A DNA stretch of 64,000 nt from Brevibacterium album DSM 18261 (lineage in GTDB: Bacteria; Actinomycetota; Actinomycetes; Actinomycetales; Brevibacteriaceae): positions 62,001 to 126,000 of the forward strand of contig NZ_AUFJ01000014.1 of NCBI RefSeq assembly GCF_000426445.1. Reading direction: 5' to 3'. Position numbers and translations under genes: made by a program. Below are positions 16,427-25,201 of this stretch, piece after piece. How positions within the stretch are numbered: position 1 is the stretch's first letter; every line of letters begins with the position of its first letter. The notes beneath the pieces were generated by a model, which saw only the letters and a program-made list of their open reading frames with translations, had not been told where the DNA came from and made no database searches.

Positions 16427-16507
16427 GGCCTGCTCCTCGAGCTGAGTGTGCGATCCGCGCCCGGGCGAGGGGCGGCGGCTTCATCGACCGCGCGAAGCGG
16501 TGGGACA

Positions 16508-16545
16508 AGCATTGCAAGTATTTTCCATCACGTCAAGTACTTTCC
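16508..16545 (-). promoter_or_regulatory. Promoter with paired AAGTAYTT operator boxes
   Basis: On the plus strand CAAGTATTTTCC (16515-16526) and CAAGTACTTTCC (16534-16545) repeat with a 19-bp period. On the minus strand a TTGACG -35 box (16531-16536), 17-bp spacer and AATGCT -10 box (16508-16513) overlap both copies. This is the expected place for a repressor site of the downstream winged-helix regulator. Confidence 0.6.
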
Positions 16546-16678
16546 CGGCGCCGTCGACGAGTGCCGGAGGCGGTGCGGGAATGAGACGGGGCGGCAGCAG
16601 GGGTCCGGTCCGGCTAGTCTGCCAGGGGAGCGAACGACCGATCAGGACCGGCCGCGCGAGGGACGTGAAGGAGCGGAG

Positions 16679-17875
16679 ATGTCGCAGGGGCGGCTGTGGA
16701 ACAGGGACTTCAGCATCGCACTCGGGATGAGCGTCTTCCTCGCCTTCGTCTTCTACCTCCTCGTCACCTCGATGGCCGGCTACGCCGCCCTCCGCTTCGC
16801 CGCCGGTGAGGCCCAGGCGGGCATGGCCGCCTCCGCCTTCGTCCTGGGCTCGGTGCTGACCCGCACGGCGGCGGGCAAGCTCCTCGACGTCGTGGGCCGC
16901 CGCCGGCTCCTCGTCCTCTCGATGGTGACGGCGGTGCTCGTCTCCCTCGCGTACTTCGTCGTGGGCGATCTCGTGCTCCTCATCGCCGCCCGGCTCCTTC
17001 ACGGCATGATGTTCGGCGTGGGGCACACGGTCCTCGCCGCCGGTGTGCAGGACCTCATCCCGTCCGAGCGGCGATCCGAGGGGACGGGGTACTTCGCGGC
17101 CTCGGTGACGCTGTCCTCGGCGCTGGGCCCGCTCATCGCCGTCACCACGGTGGGGGAATGGGGCTACCAGGCGCTGTTCGCGATCTCGCTGGGATTCTCC
17201 CTCGTGGGGTGCCTGGGCCTGTTCTTCCTGCGCCTGCCCGAGCGCGAGCTCTCGGCCGCCCAGCGGCGCAGAGCGCTCTCGCTGCGGCCCTCCTCGATGG
17301 TCGATGCCGAGGGGCTGCGCATGGGGATCGTCATCTTCCTGTCGGGTGCGGCCTACTCCGCCGTCCTCGCCTTCCTCGCCGCGCATGCGCAGGGGATCCC
17401 CGGCGGCTCGCCCACGTACTTCATGTGCTTCGCGCTGTCCTCACTCCTCGCGCGTCTGAGCATCGGGCGGGTGCAGGACCGGCGCGGGGACAACATCGTG
17501 CTCTATCCGCTCTTCGTCTCCTTCGCCGGCTCCTGCACGCTGCTGGCGCTCTGGCCCACGCAGGCGGGCCTCGCGCTCGCCGGACTGCTCGGAGGCTTCG
17601 GCTACGGTTCGCTCATCACCTGCGCGCAGGCGATCGCCGTCCGGATGGCCGGGCCCGCCCGGGTGGGACTGGTGACCTCGACGTACCTGCTGTCGATGGA
17701 CCTCGGCCTCGGGCTGGGCGCCATCCTCCTGGGGCTGGCGGCGGGTCCGTTCGGCTACGAGGTGGTCTACCTTCTCGCCGCCGGGCTCGTGGTGCTCGCA
17801 GGAGGCGCCTACTTCCTCCTGCACGGGCACAAGCCCGAGGCCGGTCCCGCGGGAGCCGCGGGCGCCCGGGGCTGA
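16679..17875 (+). CDS. MFS transporter (first of a tandem pair)
   Basis: This 398-residue major facilitator protein has about 12 transmembrane segments. The loop 2-3 motif GKLLDVVGRRRLL lies near residue 65, and the matching loop in the second half is IGRVQDRRGDNIVLYP. ATG 16679 follows a GAAGGAGCGGAG ribosome-binding site; the frame is open further upstream, but there it crosses the divergent promoter region. It is clearly paralogous to the next gene (shared FYLL, GRRRLL, RLxHGxxFGxG, GRVQDRxGDNIVL segments). The single-polypeptide 12-helix form suggests an efflux or metabolite exporter; the substrate is unknown. Confidence 0.85.
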   Translation: MSQGRLWNRDFSIALGMSVFLAFVFYLLVTSMAGYAALRFAAGEAQAGMAASAFVLGSVLTRTAAGKLLDVVGRRRLLVLSMVTAVLVSLAYFVVGDLVLLIAARLLHGMMFGVGHTVLAAGVQDLIPSERRSEGTGYFAASVTLSSALGPLIAVTTVGEWGYQALFAISLGFSLVGCLGLFFLRLPERELSAAQRRRALSLRPSSMVDAEGLRMGIVIFLSGAAYSAVLAFLAAHAQGIPGGSPTYFMCFALSSLLARLSIGRVQDRRGDNIVLYPLFVSFAGSCTLLALWPTQAGLALAGLLGGFGYGSLITCAQAIAVRMAGPARVGLVTSTYLLSMDLGLGLGAILLGLAAGPFGYEVVYLLAAGLVVLAGGAYFLLHGHKPEAGPAGAAGARG

Positions 17876-17952
17876 GAGCCGAATCCGCGCACGGGCGTAG
17901 TATGGCCGGGTCCACCACCCGCCCGCCCTCGTGAGGGGGAGAAGGAGCCTCC

Positions 17953-19140
17953 GTGCCCGAGCAGAAGCTGTGGACGAGGACGTTCGTCATCGGCATCGTC
18001 GTCAACCTCTTCATGGCCGTCGTCTTCTACCTGCTCATGACGACGATGGCGATGTACGCCGTCGATCGCTTCCGGGCCTCGGAGACGGGCTCAGGACTCG
18101 CATCCTCGGCCTTCATCATCGGTGCGGTCGCGGGCAGGGTGCTCGCCGGGAAGTTCCTCGACTTCATCGGCCGGCGCCGCCTGCTCATCATCTCCATGGC
18201 GGTCTTCGCGGTCGCGGGCATCGCCTATGTGCCGGTGGGGGACTTCGCGCTCCTCATCGTCCTGCGGCTCGTCCACGGTGCTGCCTTCGGCATGGGCAAC
18301 ACCGCCCTCGTGGCCTCGATCCAGTCGGTCATCCCCGGTCACCGCCGGGCGGAGGGCAACGGCTACTTCGGCACCGCCACCACGCTCGCCACCGCGCTGG
18401 GGCCGTTCCTGGGCGTCTGGCTCTCAGGGCGGTACGGCTTCGAGGTCCTGTTCTGGCTGTCCTCGCTCAGCGGCCTCGCGGCGATGCTCGCAGCGCTGCT
18501 CTACACCGTCGAGGAGCGGGAGCCGGGGCCCGAGGAGCGGGCGCGCAAATGGTCGCTCCACCCCTCGACCTTCGTCGACGCGCCGTCCCTGCGGGTGGGA
18601 GCCGTCATGTGCGTGGCGGGTGCGGCCTATTCCGCGGTGCTGTCCTTCCTCGCCGTGCACACGGCCGAGATCGGGCTGCCCGGCGCCTCGGGCACCTTCT
18701 TCCTCGTCTTCGCGGTGGGTTCGCTGGCCGCGCGCCTGTTCGCCGGCCGCGTGCAGGACAGGTTCGGGGACAACATCGTGCTCGTCCCGGTGTTCATCAG
18801 CTACGGCGCGGGCATGATCGTCGTCGCCGAGGCGCACACCGTGTGGATGTTCGGCCTCGCCGGACTGCTGGTGGGGCTGGGGTTCGGGTGCCTGCTGCCC
18901 TCGCTGCAGGCGATCCTCATCTCGCGCACCCCGGCGGCGCGGGTGGGCGTGGCCACGTCGACGTTCTACCTCATGCTGGACTTCGGCACGGGTGTGGGCC
19001 CGGTCTTCCTGGGACCCGTCGCGGCGGCGGGCGGCTACTCCGCGATGTACTGGCTGTGCGGGGGACTCGTGGTCGTCGCGGCCGTCGTCTACGCGCTCGT
19101 GCACGGACGCCGCGCCCGTGGAGGGCGGCAGGGTCGCTGA
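17953..19140 (+). CDS. MFS transporter (second of a tandem pair)
   Basis: This 395-residue major facilitator protein is a tandem paralogue of the preceding gene, with about 12 transmembrane segments. It carries motif A as GKFLDFIGRRRLL near residue 63 and AGRVQDRFGDNIVLVP in the second half. The GTG start has an AGAAGGAG ribosome-binding site. It has its own TAGTAT -10 box (17898-17903) in the 77-bp gap, so it can be transcribed separately. The duplication probably produced two transporters with different substrates or regulation. The intergenic region downstream carries repeats. Confidence 0.85.
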   Translation: MPEQKLWTRTFVIGIVVNLFMAVVFYLLMTTMAMYAVDRFRASETGSGLASSAFIIGAVAGRVLAGKFLDFIGRRRLLIISMAVFAVAGIAYVPVGDFALLIVLRLVHGAAFGMGNTALVASIQSVIPGHRRAEGNGYFGTATTLATALGPFLGVWLSGRYGFEVLFWLSSLSGLAAMLAALLYTVEEREPGPEERARKWSLHPSTFVDAPSLRVGAVMCVAGAAYSAVLSFLAVHTAEIGLPGASGTFFLVFAVGSLAARLFAGRVQDRFGDNIVLVPVFISYGAGMIVVAEAHTVWMFGLAGLLVGLGFGCLLPSLQAILISRTPAARVGVATSTFYLMLDFGTGVGPVFLGPVAAAGGYSAMYWLCGGLVVVAAVVYALVHGRRARGGRQGR

Positions 19141-19224
19141 GGGAGCGGCCCGGGCGCCGCGGGCGTGCACGCGTGTCTCACTCTGCGCTGGCCCCTCGCG
19201 CCGCGCTGCTGCCCCACCTCTGCA

Positions 19225-19301
19225 CTCGTGTCTCACTCTGCACTGGTGTCTCAGTCCACATCGATGTGCGGCGGGATGAGCGAAGCGGAGTGAGACACGA
19301 G
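19225..19301. repeat. 14-bp inverted repeat between convergent genes
   Basis: CTCGTGTCTCACTC (19225-19238) is the exact reverse complement of 19288-19301. The left arm belongs to a GTGTCTCACTCTGC motif that also occurs near 19171 and, partly, near 19246. The position between the convergent MFS and carboxylase genes suggests a bidirectional terminator. Confidence 0.6.
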
Positions 19302-19337
19302 CAGGAACGGAGACACGAGCAGGAACGGAGACGCGAG
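19292..19337 (+). repeat. 18-bp tandem repeat, about 2.5 copies
   Basis: The unit GAGACACGAGCAGGAACG is repeated exactly at 19292-19309 and 19310-19327, then continues as a degenerate partial copy. The first unit overlaps the right arm of the inverted repeat. No coding potential is seen in 19141-19433. Confidence 0.65.
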
Positions 19338-19433
19338 CGCGTGGACCCGGGGCGGCCGGAGGTGGGAGGCCAGAGGTAGGTGACCCGGGGGGCGGAGGCG
19401 GGGGGCCAGATGTGGGAGACCCGGGGCGGGTGG

Positions 19434-19793
19434 TCAGGTGCGGGAGCGCCAGGTGCCGCGCACCTGACGGCGGATCGCGCGCGCGGGGGACGCGAAGCCG
19501 TGGCGGACCGTGCCGCCGGAACCGGAGGTCCCAGCGCCCGAGGCACCGTAACCCGAACCCGAACCCGAGGCGCCGTAACCCTGGCCCGAGGCCCCCGCGC
19601 GACTGCCCGCGCCTGTGCGGCCGCCCGCCGCGGCCTCGGCGGCGGAGCCCCGGATCCTGCCCACGGCGGTGAGTGCGGCCACTGCCGCCTGCTGCGCCAG
19701 ACGCCGCTCATCGCCCGGCGACAGCGGGCGGGGCGCCGATGCCTGCTCGCCGCGGTCCCGCGGCACCCGGCCCCTTTCCTCGCCCGCGCTCAC
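19434..19793 (-). CDS. Acyl-CoA carboxylase epsilon-like small protein
   Basis: This 119-residue protein is encoded directly after the carboxylase beta subunit, and its GTG start overlaps that stop (GTGA at 19790-19793). The helical segment [22 protein letters not shown] (about residues 24-45) is reminiscent of the short epsilon subunits that stabilise actinobacterial acyl-CoA carboxylases (AccE5 beside AccD5). A Gly/Ser/Tyr-rich repeat linker (about residues 65-90) and a basic end, VRGTWRSRT, follow. The epsilon identity rests mainly on context; the family match is weak, and the protein is longer than typical epsilon subunits. Confidence 0.55.
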   Translation of the reverse strand: MSAGEERGRVPRDRGEQASAPRPLSPGDERRLAQQAAVAALTAVGRIRGSAAEAAAGGRTGAGSRAGASGQGYGASGSGSGYGASGAGTSGSGGTVRHGFASPARAIRRQVRGTWRSRT

Positions 19794-21397
19794 AGCGGGA
19801 TGTTCCCGTGCTTGCGGGCGGGCTGATCCACGTGCTTGTTCTCGAGCGCCCGGAGCGAGCGGATGATGCGCGCACGGGTCTCGGAGGGGCGGATGACGGC
19901 GTCGATGTAGCCCTCCTCGGCGGCGAGGTACGGGTTGAGCAGCTCGTCCTCGTACTCCTGGATGAGCTCGGCGCGGCGGGCCTCGACATCGCCGCCGGCC
20001 TCCTCGACGGCCTTGAGGTCGCGCCGGTAGACGATGTTCGCCGCTCCCTGCGCGCCCATGACCGCGATCTGAGCCGAGGGCCAGGCGAGGTTGATGTCCG
20101 CGCCCAGCTGCTTGGAGCCCATGACGCAGTACGCGCCGCCGTAGGCCTTGCGGGTGATGAGGGTGATGAGCGGGACGGTTGCCTCGCCGTAGGCGTAGAT
20201 GAGCTTGGCCCCGCGGCGGATGATTCCGCCGTACTCCTGGTCCGTGCCGGGCAGGAAGCCGGGCACGTCCACGAACGTGAGGATGGGCAGGCCGAAGGCG
20301 TCGCACAGCCGCACGAACCGGGCCGCCTTCTCCGAGGCGTCGATGTCGAGCGTGCCGGCCAGCTGCATGGGCTGGTTGGCGATGATGCCCACAGCACGGC
20401 CCTCGACTCGCCCGAACGCGGTGATGACATTGGGTGCGAAGAGCTCCGCGACCTGCAGCAGCGTGTCCGGGTCCAGCACGGTCTCGACGACGTCGAGGAT
20501 GTCGTAGGGCTGGGAGGGCGAGTCCGGCACGAGGCCGTCCAGCGCCCGGTCGGCCTCGGACTCCTCGAGGTCCGCGGGCTCGTCGAAGGCGGGCACGGGG
20601 TCGAGGCTGTTCTGCGGGAGGTAGGAGAGGACGTCGCGGACGTAGTCGAGCGCATCGGCCTCGCTGGAGGCGAGGTAGTGCGCATTGCCGGAGACGGAGT
20701 TGTTGGTGCGGCCGCCGCCCAGCTCCTCGTGGCCCACGTTCTCACCTGTGACGGTCTTGATGACGTCTGGCCCCGTGATGTACATGTGCGAGGTGCCGTC
20801 CACCATGACGGTGAGGTCGGTGAGTGCGGGCGAGTAGACCGCGCCGCCTGCTGAGGGGCCCATGATGAGGGAGATCTGCGGGATGACGCCGGAGGAGGCG
20901 ACGTTGAGGCGGAAGATCTCCGCGAACAGGGCGATCGAGCCCACGCCCTCCTGGATGCGCGCGCCGCCGGAATCGTTGATGCCGATGATGGGGCAGCCGA
21001 GCTTGAGCGCGAGCTCCTGCACCTTGACGATCTTGCGGCCGTTGGCCTCGGCGAGCGAGCCGCCCAGCACGGTGAAGTCGTGGGCGAAGACGGCGACGGT
21101 GCGTCCTTCGATGGTGCCCAGTCCGCAGACCACGCCGTCCCCGTCCGGACGGTTGCGCTGCATGCCGAAGTGGGTGTTGTGGTGCCGGACGAACTCGTCG
21201 ACCTCCTGGAAGGAGCCCTCGTCGAGCAGCTGCGCGATCCTTTCGCGGGCGGTCTGCTTGCCCTTCTTCCGCTGATTCGCGATCGACCTCTCGGAGCCTG
21301 CGTGCGCGGCGGCGCGACGTGCTTCGAAGGCGGCGATGCGTTCGGCAGTGGTGCGCGGGACGGAGGGCGTCTGGGGCGATTCGGAGGGCTCACTCAT
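19790..21397 (-). CDS. accD5: Acyl-CoA carboxylase carboxyltransferase (beta) subunit
   Basis: This 535-residue protein is the carboxyltransferase subunit of a biotin-dependent propionyl/acetyl-CoA carboxylase, which makes methylmalonyl- or malonyl-CoA. It has the crotonase-fold motifs [15 protein letters not shown] near residue 128 and [17 protein letters not shown] near residue 163, the second-half [22 protein letters not shown], and [20 protein letters not shown]. The length matches AccD5/PccB. The frame runs further upstream, but the family N-terminus begins at ATG 21397, with a TAGGGT -10 box 8 nt before it. It overlaps an epsilon-like gene downstream and diverges from biotin ligase. No biotin-carrier subunit lies in the window. 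Confidence 0.92.
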   Translation of the reverse strand: MSEPSESPQTPSVPRTTAERIAAFEARRAAAHAGSERSIANQRKKGKQTARERIAQLLDEGSFQEVDEFVRHHNTHFGMQRNRPDGDGVVCGLGTIEGRTVAVFAHDFTVLGGSLAEANGRKIVKVQELALKLGCPIIGINDSGGARIQEGVGSIALFAEIFRLNVASSGVIPQISLIMGPSAGGAVYSPALTDLTVMVDGTSHMYITGPDVIKTVTGENVGHEELGGGRTNNSVSGNAHYLASSEADALDYVRDVLSYLPQNSLDPVPAFDEPADLEESEADRALDGLVPDSPSQPYDILDVVETVLDPDTLLQVAELFAPNVITAFGRVEGRAVGIIANQPMQLAGTLDIDASEKAARFVRLCDAFGLPILTFVDVPGFLPGTDQEYGGIIRRGAKLIYAYGEATVPLITLITRKAYGGAYCVMGSKQLGADINLAWPSAQIAVMGAQGAANIVYRRDLKAVEEAGGDVEARRAELIQEYEDELLNPYLAAEEGYIDAVIRPSETRARIIRSLRALENKHVDQPARKHGNIPL

Positions 21398-21405
21398 GGC
21401 TCCCC

Positions 21406-21490
21406 ACCCTACGTGCGCGGCGTGCGCGGTGACGAGTGTTCCAGGAAGGCCCCCGCCGCATTGTGGTGCCCCGCCAAAACGGACTACGGT
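21406..21490. promoter_or_regulatory. Divergent accD5/birA promoter region
   Basis: Minus-strand TAGGGT (21406-21411) serves accD5, and plus-strand TACGGT (21485-21490) lies 6 nt before the birA GTG. The two -10 boxes face apart across about 75 bp, so the carboxylase and its biotinylating enzyme may be co-regulated. Confidence 0.5.
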
Positions 21491-21496
21491 GATGTG

Positions 21497-22420
21497 GTGC
21501 ACAGAGAGCAGTACCGTACAGCATTCTCCCAGGTCAGGCTGGACGAGGCCGGGCGTCGCGCAGGCAGTGGTCCCATCATGGTCCACGAGTGGCCGGCAGA
21601 GCGGGACTCGACCAACACCCGTCTCGCCGCGCTGCTCGAATCCGGCGTGCGGGTGCCGGACTTCGCCGTCGTGGGCGCCGACCACCAGGTGGGCGGTCAG
21701 GGCCGGCTGGGACGGACCTGGTCGGTGCCGGCTCGGGCCGCGCTCACCTTCTCCGTCCCCGTGGCGGTTCCCGCCGGGACCGACCTCTCCTGCCTGGGGT
21801 GGATCCCCGTCGTCACCGGCCTCGCCGTGACCCGTGCGCTCGCGGACCTGGGCGTCGAGGCCGGGATCAAATGGCCCAATGACGTGCTCTCGGCCGAGGG
21901 GCGCAAGCTGTGCGGCATCCTCTCCCGCCTCGTGCTCCTGCCCGACGGCGGGCGCACCGTGGTCGTGGGCATCGGCACGAACGTGTCGCTCACGGAGGAG
22001 GAGCTGCCGGTGGGGACCGCGACGTCGATCCTGCTCGAGGGCGGGAGGCCGGACCGGGAGGCCCTGCTGGCCGCGATCATGCTGCGGCTGCCGGGGCTCA
22101 TCCGCGAGGTGCTCGACGCGGGTCCGGGGTTCTCCGCGACCCGGGCCGCGGCGGAGGTGCGCGAGGCCATGGTCACCCTGGGCTCCCGGGTGCGGGTCCA
22201 CCTGCCGGGGGACACCTCATTCACGGGCACGGCGGCCGGCCTCGACGCCGAGGCCAATCTCCTGGTCCGCCGGGACGCCGAGGCGTCTGCCGGCGGGTCG
22301 GGCGCCGGTGCTCCCGCCGTCGACGGCGGTGCCGTCCCTGCGGGGCAGGCCGATGCTGCAGGACAGGCTGGCCTCGTGCGCGTGTCCGCGGGGGATGTGG
22401 TGCACGTGAGGCCGGCATGA
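21497..22420 (+). CDS. birA: Biotin--[acetyl-CoA-carboxylase] ligase
   Basis: This 307-residue enzyme activates biotin with ATP and attaches it to carboxylase carrier domains. It has the biotin/ATP-binding region [19 protein letters not shown] near residue 60, the catalytic KWPNDVL segment near residue 117 and GIGTNV near residue 152. There is no N-terminal DNA-binding domain, as usual for actinobacterial BirA, so it is probably not a repressor. The C-terminal SH3-like domain is interrupted by an Ala/Gly-rich insertion of ~35 residues. GTG 21497 (or 21494) follows a TACGGT box directly. Its stop overlaps the ATG of the nucleotide cyclase gene. Confidence 0.9.
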   Translation: MHREQYRTAFSQVRLDEAGRRAGSGPIMVHEWPAERDSTNTRLAALLESGVRVPDFAVVGADHQVGGQGRLGRTWSVPARAALTFSVPVAVPAGTDLSCLGWIPVVTGLAVTRALADLGVEAGIKWPNDVLSAEGRKLCGILSRLVLLPDGGRTVVVGIGTNVSLTEEELPVGTATSILLEGGRPDREALLAAIMLRLPGLIREVLDAGPGFSATRAAAEVREAMVTLGSRVRVHLPGDTSFTGTAAGLDAEANLLVRRDAEASAGGSGAGAPAVDGGAVPAGQADAAGQAGLVRVSAGDVVHVRPA

Positions 22421-24237
22421 GCGGTGCGCGGAACGACGATGCGCTGACCGGCGAGGTCCCCACCTGGACGGGTTCGGTGCGCTGGGCCGACGCCGCCGAC
22501 CCCGAGGCATGGAAGCCTCGTACACAGGTCCTGCCGGTCGTGCCGGAGCCGGAGTCCGAGGAGCGGGGGAGCGCTGAGGGCTCTGGTGACTCTGACGGCT
22601 TTGACGGCTCCAGGGGCTTTGACGGCTCCAGAGGTAGGAGCGCGGACGCGGCCGCGAGCGGTGCGGATGCCGCGGACGAGGGCGGGGGTCAAGCCGCGAA
22701 TGCCTCCGCATATGTGCCGGACGGGGCCCCTGCGGCCTATGAGCGTGCTCGGGAGACCGGCGCTCGGGAGATGCCCGCTCAGGCGGTGGGCCCCGGCATC
22801 CGTTCCGAGGGCTCGCCCGCTGCTGGTGCGGATGCCCCTGCTGAGACTGCGCCTGCGGGGACTGCACCGGCTGCGTCTGGGCCTGCTGAGACCGGTGGGG
22901 CCGCATCCGGGGACGCCGCGGTCCGTGCGACCGGGGCCGACGCTGTCTCGTCACGACCGGACACTGCCTCGTCCGCGAGCAGCCCTGTCTCGCCCGGCGG
23001 CGGCGCTGCCTCGTCCCAGGACGGTGAGGGCGACCCGACCGGACAGGCCTCCGATGCGGCGCCTTCCGAGGCGGACGACGAGCCGGAGCCGGTGAGCCAC
23101 GAGCCCAGCAGCTGGTCCGTGAGGGGGGACGGCGGGGCGGACCTCTACGAGGAGGCCGCCGCCCGCGAGGCCGATGAGGTCGCGGACACCGTCTACGAGC
23201 TCCGCAGCGCGGCACAGCGCCTCGAGGAGCTGCTCATCGGCGGCAAGCGCGTGCTCACCCGCAAGGAGGTCGCGCAGCTCGCGGAGGTCTCGACGCTCTC
23301 GGCGCGGAAGCTGTGGCGTGCGCTGGGGCAGCCCCTCATCCCCGAGCGGGAGGTGGCCTACACGGTCAAGGACGCCGAGGCGGTGCGCAGCGTCGCCGAT
23401 CTCGTCTCCTCGGGCAGGGTGGACGAGGAGACGGCGATGCAGTTCGCCCGCGGGGTGGGGCAGATGACCGACCGCCTCGTCGTGTGGCAGATGGAGGCGA
23501 TGGTCGAGTACCTCACGGAGGAGAAGGGGCTGAGCGACTCCGAGGCCCGCCGTGCCGTGCTCGATGTGTTCGCCGAGCTCATCGACCCGCTCGAGGGGCT
23601 CATGGTCTACGCCTGGCGACGCAATCTCGCGGGAGTGCTGAGCCGGCTCAACGTGAATGTGGAGGACTCGCTGGAGATCGGCGGGGTCGAGCGCGGGCAG
23701 GACGCGACGATGCCGCTGGCCCGGGCGATCGGCTTCATCGACCTCGTGTCCTACACCCGGCTCTCGCAGCAGCTCGACTCGCGCGAGCTGAGCAGGCTCG
23801 TGAAGCACTTCCAGTTCCTCGCCTACAACATCGTCGCGGCCGGGGGCGGGCGCGTCATCAAGACCGTGGGCGATGAGGTCTTCTTCTCCACGGAGACGCC
23901 GCAGGCCGGCGCGGAGATCGCCATGACCCTGCTGGAGCAGGTGAAGGCCGACGACTCGCTGCCGCAGTGCCGGGTGGGCTTCTCCTGGGGCCGGGTGCTC
24001 TCGCGGATGGGCGACATCTTCGGGACGACGGTGAACCTCGCCGCGCGGCTGACGGCCGTGGCCGATCCCGGCACCGTCGTCACCGACACGGACACCGCGC
24101 GGATCATCGAGCGGGACCGGTCCTTCGAGTTCACCGGTCGGCGCGATCTGCCGCTGCAGGGCCTCGGCGATGTGGGCGTGGTCGAGATGCACCGCCTCTC
24201 CGCGGGCACCATCGCGACGGAGGACATCATCGACTGA
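22417..24237 (+). CDS. Class III adenylate/guanylate cyclase
   Basis: This 606-residue protein has three parts. Residues 1-235 are a low-complexity Ala/Gly/Ser/Pro/Glu region, including a near-exact SDGFDGSRGFDGSRG repeat. A helical regulatory domain (about 245-430) resembles that of the pH-sensing mycobacterial cyclase Rv1264. The C-terminal catalytic domain (about 440-600) has the metal-binding region IGFIDLVSYTRLS, GGRVIKTVGDEVFF, and FGTTVNLAARLTAVADPG, as in class III cyclases making cAMP. No transmembrane segment is seen. ATG 22417 overlaps the birA stop (ATGA), so the two are coupled. Nucleotide specificity was not resolved from the sequence. Confidence 0.88.
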   Translation: MSGARNDDALTGEVPTWTGSVRWADAADPEAWKPRTQVLPVVPEPESEERGSAEGSGDSDGFDGSRGFDGSRGRSADAAASGADAADEGGGQAANASAYVPDGAPAAYERARETGAREMPAQAVGPGIRSEGSPAAGADAPAETAPAGTAPAASGPAETGGAASGDAAVRATGADAVSSRPDTASSASSPVSPGGGAASSQDGEGDPTGQASDAAPSEADDEPEPVSHEPSSWSVRGDGGADLYEEAAAREADEVADTVYELRSAAQRLEELLIGGKRVLTRKEVAQLAEVSTLSARKLWRALGQPLIPEREVAYTVKDAEAVRSVADLVSSGRVDEETAMQFARGVGQMTDRLVVWQMEAMVEYLTEEKGLSDSEARRAVLDVFAELIDPLEGLMVYAWRRNLAGVLSRLNVNVEDSLEIGGVERGQDATMPLARAIGFIDLVSYTRLSQQLDSRELSRLVKHFQFLAYNIVAAGGGRVIKTVGDEVFFSTETPQAGAEIAMTLLEQVKADDSLPQCRVGFSWGRVLSRMGDIFGTTVNLAARLTAVADPGTVVTDTDTARIIERDRSFEFTGRRDLPLQGLGDVGVVEMHRLSAGTIATEDIID

Positions 24238-24316
24238 GAAGCGGCCTGCTGCGCCCGCGCCGCCGCTCATGTCGACGCTCTGCGTATGTGCTCCCTGCAC
24301 CATGAACGGCTTCCGT

Positions 24317-24372
24317 ACGCAGAAGGCACATACGCGCAGGAATTCGTCTCTGCGCGTATGTGCCTTCTGCGT
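24317..24372. terminator. Perfect 23-bp inverted repeat between convergent genes
   Basis: Bases 24317-24339 and 24350-24372 are exact reverse complements around a 10-nt loop, and a related shorter TGCGTATGTGC motif lies just upstream near 24283. It sits between the convergent cyclase and OsmC genes and probably terminates both transcripts. The stem is unusually AT-containing compared with the other terminators here. Confidence 0.65.
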
Positions 24373-24465
24373 GTATGGGCGCCGGGGAGCGCCGCGAGTG
24401 CATACGCCGGGCCGGCCATCCGGCTGGCGGAGCGACAGGCGCCCGCCAGAAGAGGCGGAGGTGCC

Positions 24466-24981
24466 TCAGCCCGCGGAGCCAGCGCGGCGGACGATGACGC
24501 GCGGCGTCTCGCGCAGGCTCTGACCCACGACGCAGTAGCGCTCCGTCGTCGCGGCGAGGCGCTCGAGCTTTGCGTCATCGGCGTCGCAGTCCACCTCCGC
24601 GATGAGCTCGACCGGACCGATGCCCACGGGCACGTCCGGGTCCATGCCCAGGGTGCCCCGGGCGTCGAAGGTGCTCCGTGCGCTCAGCCGTGCGCTGCGG
24701 ACGTCGAGGTTCATGGCGGTCGCGACGCTGCGGAGGGTCACTCCGGCGCAGCCGAGCAGGGCTTCCACGAGCATGTCGCCGGAACAGGCATCCTGGCCGT
24801 CGCCGCCGGTCGCGGAGTGCAGGCCCGCGCGGGTGGGCCCGGACCACGTGTCCACGGTCGCGGTAATCCCGGCATCGCGCCAGTCGCCGTCTGCGGAGAT
24901 GGGGGTGAGGGCGGACTCGGGGTTCTCGGTGTAGCGCTCGCGGAGCGGGGCCTGCAGTGCGCGGAGTTCAGTGCGATCCAT
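24466..24981 (-). CDS. OsmC family protein
   Basis: This 171-residue protein belongs to the OsmC/Ohr family of thiol peroxidases. It keeps the first catalytic Cys in DACSGDMLVEALLGCAGVTL near residue 64 and the second in ERYCVVGQSL near residue 151. Length and pattern fit the generic OsmC branch (detoxification of organic hydroperoxides). The ATG at 24981 has a GACAAT box 7 nt upstream (24989-24994), suggesting a leaderless mRNA; ATG 24996 is an alternative in-frame start. The gene appears monocistronic. Confidence 0.88.
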   Translation of the reverse strand: MDRTELRALQAPLRERYTENPESALTPISADGDWRDAGITATVDTWSGPTRAGLHSATGGDGQDACSGDMLVEALLGCAGVTLRSVATAMNLDVRSARLSARSTFDARGTLGMDPDVPVGIGPVELIAEVDCDADDAKLERLAATTERYCVVGQSLRETPRVIVRRAGSAG

Positions 24982-25069
24982 GTGCGCGATTGTCACATGC
25001 CGCCGCTCTGCCGATCCGTGCCGATGTCATCGAGGGACACAGTGAGGAGGCGGGGAAGGTGAGGGAGCA

Positions 25070-25153
25070 GTGAGGCGCTCCGCGAGGTTCCGCAGCTCCC
25101 GTGCCCGATCCGGGTCGTAGGACTCGGCAGGGGAGGCGACCACCCGTTCGCGG
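25070..25153 (-). pseudogene. 3'-end relic of a short-chain dehydrogenase gene
   Basis: These 84 bp align without gaps to 25737-25820, the 3' end of the intact dehydrogenase gene 660 bp away, with roughly 85% identity by eye. Translated in the same frame, both give RERVVAS-AESYDP-R-REL--LAERLTAPS. Only about the last 28 codons remain; the upstream sequence no longer matches. This looks like the leftover of an older tandem copy deleted by rearrangement. Confidence 0.7.
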
Positions 25154-25201
25154 ACCTCCGGAGCCGTTGAGGTGCGGGACCCGGTGTGGAAGCATGACGA
25201 C

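Noticed and set aside
19292-19337. CRISPR or attachment-site repeat
   Set aside because: There are only two exact 18-bp copies with no spacers, no integrase or cas gene and no tRNA nearby.
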